A stretch of DNA of 37,207 bases, taken from the NCBI GenBank assembly GCA_905182015.1, contig CAJIZT010000011.1:1-37207 (forward strand), in the 5' to 3' direction. Origin of the DNA: an alpha proteobacterium MED-G09. GTDB taxonomy: Bacteria; Pseudomonadota; Alphaproteobacteria; MED-G09. Below, piece after piece: positions 33,413-37,207 of this stretch (position 1 is its first letter; every line of letters begins with the position of its first letter). Made by a program: the position numbers and the translations under genes. The notes below the pieces were generated by a model. It did no database searches. It saw nothing but the letters and a program-made list of their open reading frames with translations, and was not told where the DNA came from.

Positions 33413-34876
33413 ATGAAGATACGTGAAGGCATTACTTTTGATGACGTTTTACTTGAGCCTGCAAAATCTTCTGTATTGCCAGCTGAGGCAAAACTTCAAA
33501 CTAAAATCACAAAAAATATTACTCTTTCAATCCCTTTAATTTCTGCTGCAATGGATACTGTCACGGAATCTAGGATGGCAATTGCCATGGCGCAAGCTGG
33601 TGGGCTGGGAGTTATACACAGAAACCTTGATTTTAATACCCAGGCTAATGAGGTTAAAAAAGTTAAAAAATTTGAATCGGGAATGGTTGTGGATCCAGTA
33701 ACCATCAGCCCTAACCAACCATTGAAAGATGCCTTGGCTCTTATGAGGGAATATAATATTTCAGGTATTCCTGTAACAGATCCAAAAACTAAAAAATTAG
33801 AAGGTATCATAACAAATCGAGACGTAAGATTTGCTTCAAACCAAGATCAAAAAGTGCATGAACTAATGACAAAAGACAATCTTATTACCGTCAATGAGGG
33901 AGTAACACAGGCTAAAGCTAAAGCAGAACTTCATAAGTATAGAATCGAAAAACTTATAGTCGTTGATAATAAATACAGATGTATAGGATTAATCACTGTT
34001 AAGGATATGGAGAAATCGCAACTTCATCCAACAGCATGCAAGGATTCTCAAGGAAGGCTGAGGGTAGCAGCAGCTACTTCTGTTGGTGACAAGGGGTTTG
34101 AAAGAGCTGAAGCACTTATTGATGCTGGCGCCGACCTTTTGGTGGTTGATACAGCTCATGGGCATTCCTCCCAAGTATCTGAGATTGTCAAAAGAATTAA
34201 AAAATTATCAAAATCAACACAGGTTGTTGCCGGTAATGTTGCAACAAAAGAGGCAACAAGATCTTTAATAGACGCTGGCGCTGATTGTGTGAAAGTTGGA
34301 ATTGGTCCCGGCTCTATCTGCACAACTCGAATTATAGCGGGCGTTGGTGTTCCTCAGTTAACAGCTATTATTGATTGCGCTACCGAGGCTCGAAAGTCAA
34401 ATATTCCAATCATTGCCGATGGAGGAATTAAATTTTCAGGTGACTTTGCAAAAGCATTAGCGGCCGGTGCAGATGTCGCAATGATAGGATCTTTGTTTGC
34501 GGGTACGGGCGAGGCTCCGGGAGAAATTTTTCTTCATAAAGGAAGGCGCTTTAAATCCTATAGAGGCATGGGGTCTGTTACTGCTATGGCCCAAGGCTCT
34601 GCGGATAGATATTTTCAATCTGATACAGGAAATACTGAAAAACTTGTCCCCGAAGGTGTGGAGGGTCAAGTACCCTACACTGGTTCAGTTCAGGATATTG
34701 TTCATCAAATGATCGGTGGTTTAAGAGCATCCATGGGTTACACTGGTAGTAAAAATTTAAAAGTCTTTCAGACGAAAACAAAGTTTATTAGAATTTCGTC
34801 TGCATCGTTGACGGAAAGTCACACTCATGATGTTTTGATTACTCGTGAAGCTCCTAACTACCCTGTTAGAGGTTAG
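33413..34876 (+). CDS. guaB: Inosine-5'-monophosphate dehydrogenase
   Basis: 487 residues, the usual bacterial length. IMPDH oxidises IMP to XMP with NAD+, the committed step to GMP. The catalytic Cys303 is in GPGSICTTR. Two CBS domains (about 90-205) are inserted in the TIM barrel ([27 protein letters not shown]). [18 protein letters not shown] is the flap region. AAAGGAG lies before the ATG. It starts the guaB-TPR-guaA run, 82 bases after rlmE. Confidence 0.97.
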   Translation: MKIREGITFDDVLLEPAKSSVLPAEAKLQTKITKNITLSIPLISAAMDTVTESRMAIAMAQAGGLGVIHRNLDFNTQANEVKKVKKFESGMVVDPVTISPNQPLKDALALMREYNISGIPVTDPKTKKLEGIITNRDVRFASNQDQKVHELMTKDNLITVNEGVTQAKAKAELHKYRIEKLIVVDNKYRCIGLITVKDMEKSQLHPTACKDSQGRLRVAAATSVGDKGFERAEALIDAGADLLVVDTAHGHSSQVSEIVKRIKKLSKSTQVVAGNVATKEATRSLIDAGADCVKVGIGPGSICTTRIIAGVGVPQLTAIIDCATEARKSNIPIIADGGIKFSGDFAKALAAGADVAMIGSLFAGTGEAPGEIFLHKGRRFKSYRGMGSVTAMAQGSADRYFQSDTGNTEKLVPEGVEGQVPYTGSVQDIVHQMIGGLRASMGYTGSKNLKVFQTKTKFIRISSASLTESHTHDVLITREAPNYPVRG

Positions 34877-34879
34877 TTT

Positions 34880-35356
34880 TTGAAAAAAAATAGTAAATAT
34901 TTCTTATTATCCCTATCCCTTTTATTACTTACTGGGGCTCTTTCGTTAAATAAATTATCTAATGATTTATCCAGTGAAGCTCTCGCTTTACTCTCAGAAA
35001 ATAATAATGAGGCTCTTTTATTATCCCGTCAGAGTGTGACTTCCGATCCATCAAATTCCTATGCATGGGCTGTTGCTGGAAAAGTTTTACTAGAGATCGA
35101 TAGAGGCAATGAAGCGCTAAATTATTTTAAAAAATCTTTATCTTTAAACCCTCTTCTAAAAGAGAGCCTTTATTGGGGAGCTCAAGCTGATATTTTATTA
35201 GATGATGTTTCTAGCGCTGAAGAAAAGTTAAATATTTTAATTAAATCTTGCTTAGGCTGCGATGAATCAAAAGCATTAAAAGATTTGTTAAAGTCGTATA
35301 AGAAAAAACAATTAAAAAATAATGTAATTAAGGTAGAGAAAGAACCAAATGGTTAA
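34880..35356 (+). CDS. Small TPR protein between guaB and guaA
   Basis: 158 residues from a TTG at 34880, preceded by AGAGG. An N-terminal hydrophobic segment (6-21, [16 protein letters not shown]) is either an uncleaved anchor or a signal peptide; no lipobox cysteine was seen. A pair of TPR-like helices follows ([26 protein letters not shown], then [14 protein letters not shown]), so most of it is probably periplasmic. A CLGC pair near 124-127 could form a disulfide. The tail is lysine-rich. It sits 3 bases after guaB, and its stop overlaps the guaA start by 8 bases, so it is translated with the GMP genes. I do not know its role. In alphaproteobacteria I would expect rsmB at this spot. Confidence 0.82.
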   Translation: MKKNSKYFLLSLSLLLLTGALSLNKLSNDLSSEALALLSENNNEALLLSRQSVTSDPSNSYAWAVAGKVLLEIDRGNEALNYFKKSLSLNPLLKESLYWGAQADILLDDVSSAEEKLNILIKSCLGCDESKALKDLLKSYKKKQLKNNVIKVEKEPNG

Positions 35357-36911
35357 TAGCGCAAAGAACGATAGAATTCTTATTTTAGATTTTGGAAGTC
35401 AGGTAACCCAATTAATTGCTCGAAGAGTAAGGGAGAGCGGTGTTTATTGTGAAATTTATCCTTATATGAAATGGAGGGAGGGAATAGATATTATCCAGCC
35501 CCTTGGTATTATTTTATCTGGAGGACCTGCATCCGTTATTGAAGATGCATCTCCTCAGGTTGCAAAAGAAGTGTTAGATTATGGTGTGCCAATTTTAGCT
35601 ATCTGCTATGGACAGCAAACTCTTTGTTCTCAGCTAGGAGGCAAAGTTGAAAGCTCCAATAAAAGAGAATTTGGTAGAGCCAATATTGAGATAACAGAGG
35701 ATTCAAAATTCTTTGATGGATTTGATAGAACTAATTTAAGTGAACCGGTATGGATGAGTCATGGTGACAAGGTTAGCGAAATGCCAAAAGGCTTTAAGGT
35801 AATAGCTAAGAGTGAAAATGCACCTTTTGCAGCGATTGCAAATGAGGAGATGTCGATGTACGGGGTTCAGTTTCATCCAGAGGTTGTCCATACGCCAAAC
35901 GGCTCAAAAATGTTAAAGAATTTTACGCACTTAATATGTGGCTGTACAGGTGATTGGACAATAGAATCATTTAAAAATGTTGCTATTGAGAGAATTCAAA
36001 AACAAGTTGGCGATGGAAGAGTGGTTTGTGGTCTTTCAGGGGGTGTAGACTCATCTGTCGCTGCAGTTTTGCTTCATCAGGCTATTGGCGACCAATTGAC
36101 CTGTATATATGTTGATACAGGGCTTATGAGGGAAAACGAAACTCAAGAAGTCCTCAGCATGTTTAATGGGCATTTTAATATTCCCTTAGTTCACGTAGAC
36201 GCAGGACAAGCCTTTTTAAGTGATCTTGATGGAGTTAGTGATCCAGAAAGAAAAAGAAAAATCATCGGATCAAAATTCATAGATATTTTTGATGAGGAAG
36301 CTTCTAAAATTGGAGGAGCTGATTTTTTGGCTCAAGGAACTTTATATCCAGATGTGATTGAAAGTGTTTCTTTTATCGGAGGGCCATCTGTAACAATTAA
36401 AAGCCATCACAATGTTGGAGGTCTTCCAGAAAGAATGAAAATGGAATTAGTCGAACCCCTAAGGGAGCTTTTTAAGGATGAGGTTCGTAACCTTGGAAGG
36501 GAACTTGGACTTCCTGATAAATTTATTGACCGTCACCCATTTCCAGGGCCAGGCTTGGCGATAAGAATACCTGGTGAAATTACAATAGATAAAGTTGAGA
36601 TATTAAGGAAAGCAGATACTATTTATATCGATGAGATAAAAAAATCTGGTCTTTATAACGAGATATGGCAGGCCTTTGCTGTTCTTTTACCTGTTCAAAC
36701 TGTAGGTGTTATGGGTGATCAAAGAACATATGAATATGTTTGTGCTTTAAGAGCTGTAACCTCTCTCGATGGAATGACAGCTGATTATTATCCTTATGAG
36801 CAGAGTTTTTTAGCAAATGTCAGTACTAGGATAATTAATGAAGTAAAAGGTATTAATAGAGTTGTTTATGACATTACGTCAAAGCCTCCAGGTACTATTG
36901 AGTGGGAGTAG
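35349..36911 (+). CDS. guaA: GMP synthase (glutamine-hydrolysing)
   Basis: 520 residues. It converts XMP to GMP with ATP and glutamine. The class I glutaminase half has Cys86 ([10 protein letters not shown]), His176 and Glu178 (GVQFHPEVV). The ATP-pyrophosphatase P-loop SGGVDS is at 230-235. The dimerisation domain at the C-terminus ends in the conserved KPPGTIEWE. The gene is intact, overlapping the TPR gene by 8 bases. Its 3' end is a known insertion site for genomic islands in many bacteria, and the DNA beyond changes character. Confidence 0.97.
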   Translation: MVNSAKNDRILILDFGSQVTQLIARRVRESGVYCEIYPYMKWREGIDIIQPLGIILSGGPASVIEDASPQVAKEVLDYGVPILAICYGQQTLCSQLGGKVESSNKREFGRANIEITEDSKFFDGFDRTNLSEPVWMSHGDKVSEMPKGFKVIAKSENAPFAAIANEEMSMYGVQFHPEVVHTPNGSKMLKNFTHLICGCTGDWTIESFKNVAIERIQKQVGDGRVVCGLSGGVDSSVAAVLLHQAIGDQLTCIYVDTGLMRENETQEVLSMFNGHFNIPLVHVDAGQAFLSDLDGVSDPERKRKIIGSKFIDIFDEEASKIGGADFLAQGTLYPDVIESVSFIGGPSVTIKSHHNVGGLPERMKMELVEPLRELFKDEVRNLGRELGLPDKFIDRHPFPGPGLAIRIPGEITIDKVEILRKADTIYIDEIKKSGLYNEIWQAFAVLLPVQTVGVMGDQRTYEYVCALRAVTSLDGMTADYYPYEQSFLANVSTRIINEVKGINRVVYDITSKPPGTIEWE

Positions 36912-36950
36912 CGAAACCCTCTGAAACCCTTATTCTATAAAGGTTCTCGA

Positions 36951-37034
36951 ACAACACACTCACGACACACTTTCTCCTAGATGCTTGTTCTTTATGGCAT
37001 CTGGCATTAGCGTAAACACACACCACAACACACT
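36951..37034. repeat. 10-base direct repeat pair ACAACACACT
   Basis: Exact copies of ACAACACACT are at 36951-36960 and 37025-37034, 74 bases apart. Each is followed by ACG, after one extra C in the first copy. CACAC-rich variants lie between. They could be integrase arm sites. Confidence 0.6.
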
Positions 37035-37060
37035 ACGGTGACTATTGTTAACCGTAAGTG

Positions 37061-37104
37061 ACTAAACACCCTAATTGATCCATTGGGTGTTGGGGATGTT
37101 TAGT
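37061..37104. repeat. Nested inverted repeat
   Basis: ACTAAACACCC (37061-37071) pairs with two right arms: GGGTGTT (37085-37091) and TGTTTAGT (37097-37104). This gives a hairpin with a bulge of about 5 bases. It lies just before a possible ribosome site (GAGGAAGG, about 37108-37115). Confidence 0.6.
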
Positions 37105-37127
37105 TATGAGGAAGGTATAATGGGTAC

Positions 37128-37207
37128 ATGTATAAAGATAGCGCAACGCAAAAAACTAACAATATTTTTCCGATTTTTAGCTCAGTGAAGATTGGTGCCA
37201 GAAAGCT
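37128..37207 (+). CDS. Possible N-terminus of an integrase-like ORF (cut by window edge)
   Basis: An ATG at 37128 opens a frame of 26 codons that is still open at the window end (MYKDSATQKTNNIFPIFSSV, then KIGARK). GAGGAAGG lies about 12 bases ahead, a little far. A competing ATG at 37120 closes after 22 codons. The KIGARK stretch faintly recalls the start of tyrosine recombinases (LTDxKIRxAK), but this is too short to trust. Confidence 0.25.
   Translation, partial: MYKDSATQKTNNIFPIFSSVKIGARK

Larger units (their letters stand above)
36912..37207. other. Non-coding stretch after guaA, possible integrated-element junction
   Basis: These 296 bases to the window end hold no convincing complete gene. 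They look less AT-rich than the rest and are full of short repeats. GAAACCCT occurs twice (36913-36920, 36923-36930). The near-palindrome AACCCTTAT-TCT-ATAAAGGTT is at about 36926-36946. ACAACACACT is repeated at 36951 and 37025, and hairpin-forming arms lie at 37061-37104. Such a patchwork next to guaA is what the attachment site and arm-binding repeats of a tyrosine integrase would look like. This is an inference, since the integrase body is not in view. Confidence 0.4.

Noticed and set aside
1-37207. Defence, toxin-antitoxin or retron-like system
   Set aside because: I looked for reverse transcriptases, nucleases, small toxin pairs and repeat arrays and saw none; nearly all genes have ordinary metabolic or transport families.

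Overview
The window is AT-rich, gene-dense bacterial DNA with very short intergenic gaps, overlapping stop/start codons and several TTG starts. This points to a streamlined, probably marine, heterotrophic proteobacterium. Two observations favour an alphaproteobacterium. One is the rlmE-guaB-(small gene)-guaA order. The other is a glutamyl-tRNA synthetase whose C-terminal half looks like the alphaproteobacterial second type. The DUF3450-TtpC-ExbB-ExbD-TonB-TPR cluster is best known from gammaproteobacteria such as Vibrio and Shewanella. The assignment is therefore tentative and made from memory of these families, not from a search.

Layout. 1-3.2 kb: two tandem TonB-dependent receptors on the minus strand, the first cut by the window edge, each with a promoter of the same geometry and the second with a terminator. 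3.5-3.9 kb: a three-helix membrane protein of unknown function. 4.07 kb: tRNA-Gln(TTG), followed by a solitary gmd. 5.2-7.1 kb: a nitronate monooxygenase-like flavoprotein and a TauD/TfdA dioxygenase, divergently transcribed. 7.1-11.2 kb: a minus-strand operon of acyl-CoA ligase, MaoC hydratase and oligopeptidase B. 11.3-14.9 kb: a crotonase-family enzyme, an MFS transporter, SufE and an MDR-family NADPH reductase. 15.0-19.6 kb: a tight nadE-gltX-cimA operon. 19.6-24.4 kb: a minus-strand operon of HlyD-type adaptor, RND pump and LOG-family protein, with a clear promoter and a palindromic operator candidate. 24.8-30.1 kb: a complete TonB-energising cluster. 30.1-32.6 kb: a minus-strand run of FkbM methyltransferase, crotonase, an unknown HTH/coiled-coil protein and an ABM-fold monooxygenase. 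32.7-36.9 kb: rlmE, guaB, a small TPR protein and guaA. 36.9-37.2 kb: a non-coding stretch of different texture that looks like the edge of an element integrated at the 3' end of guaA.

Functionally, the receptors at the left end and the TonB motor at 24.8-30.1 kb are two halves of one process: active uptake of large or scarce nutrients across the outer membrane. The acyl-CoA ligase, MaoC, crotonase, dioxygenase, flavin monooxygenase and oligopeptidase genes suggest growth on lipids, small organics and peptides. The rest is core housekeeping: NAD, Glu-tRNA, isoleucine precursor, Fe-S supply, GMP and 23S rRNA methylation.

No CRISPR array, rRNA, transposase or recognisable defence system is present. 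The strongest candidates for something new are the putative island junction after guaA, the HTH/coiled-coil protein at 30430-30879, the small TPR protein inside the gua operon, the 11-residue duplication in the cytoplasmic arm of TonB, and the unknown membrane protein beside the receptors.
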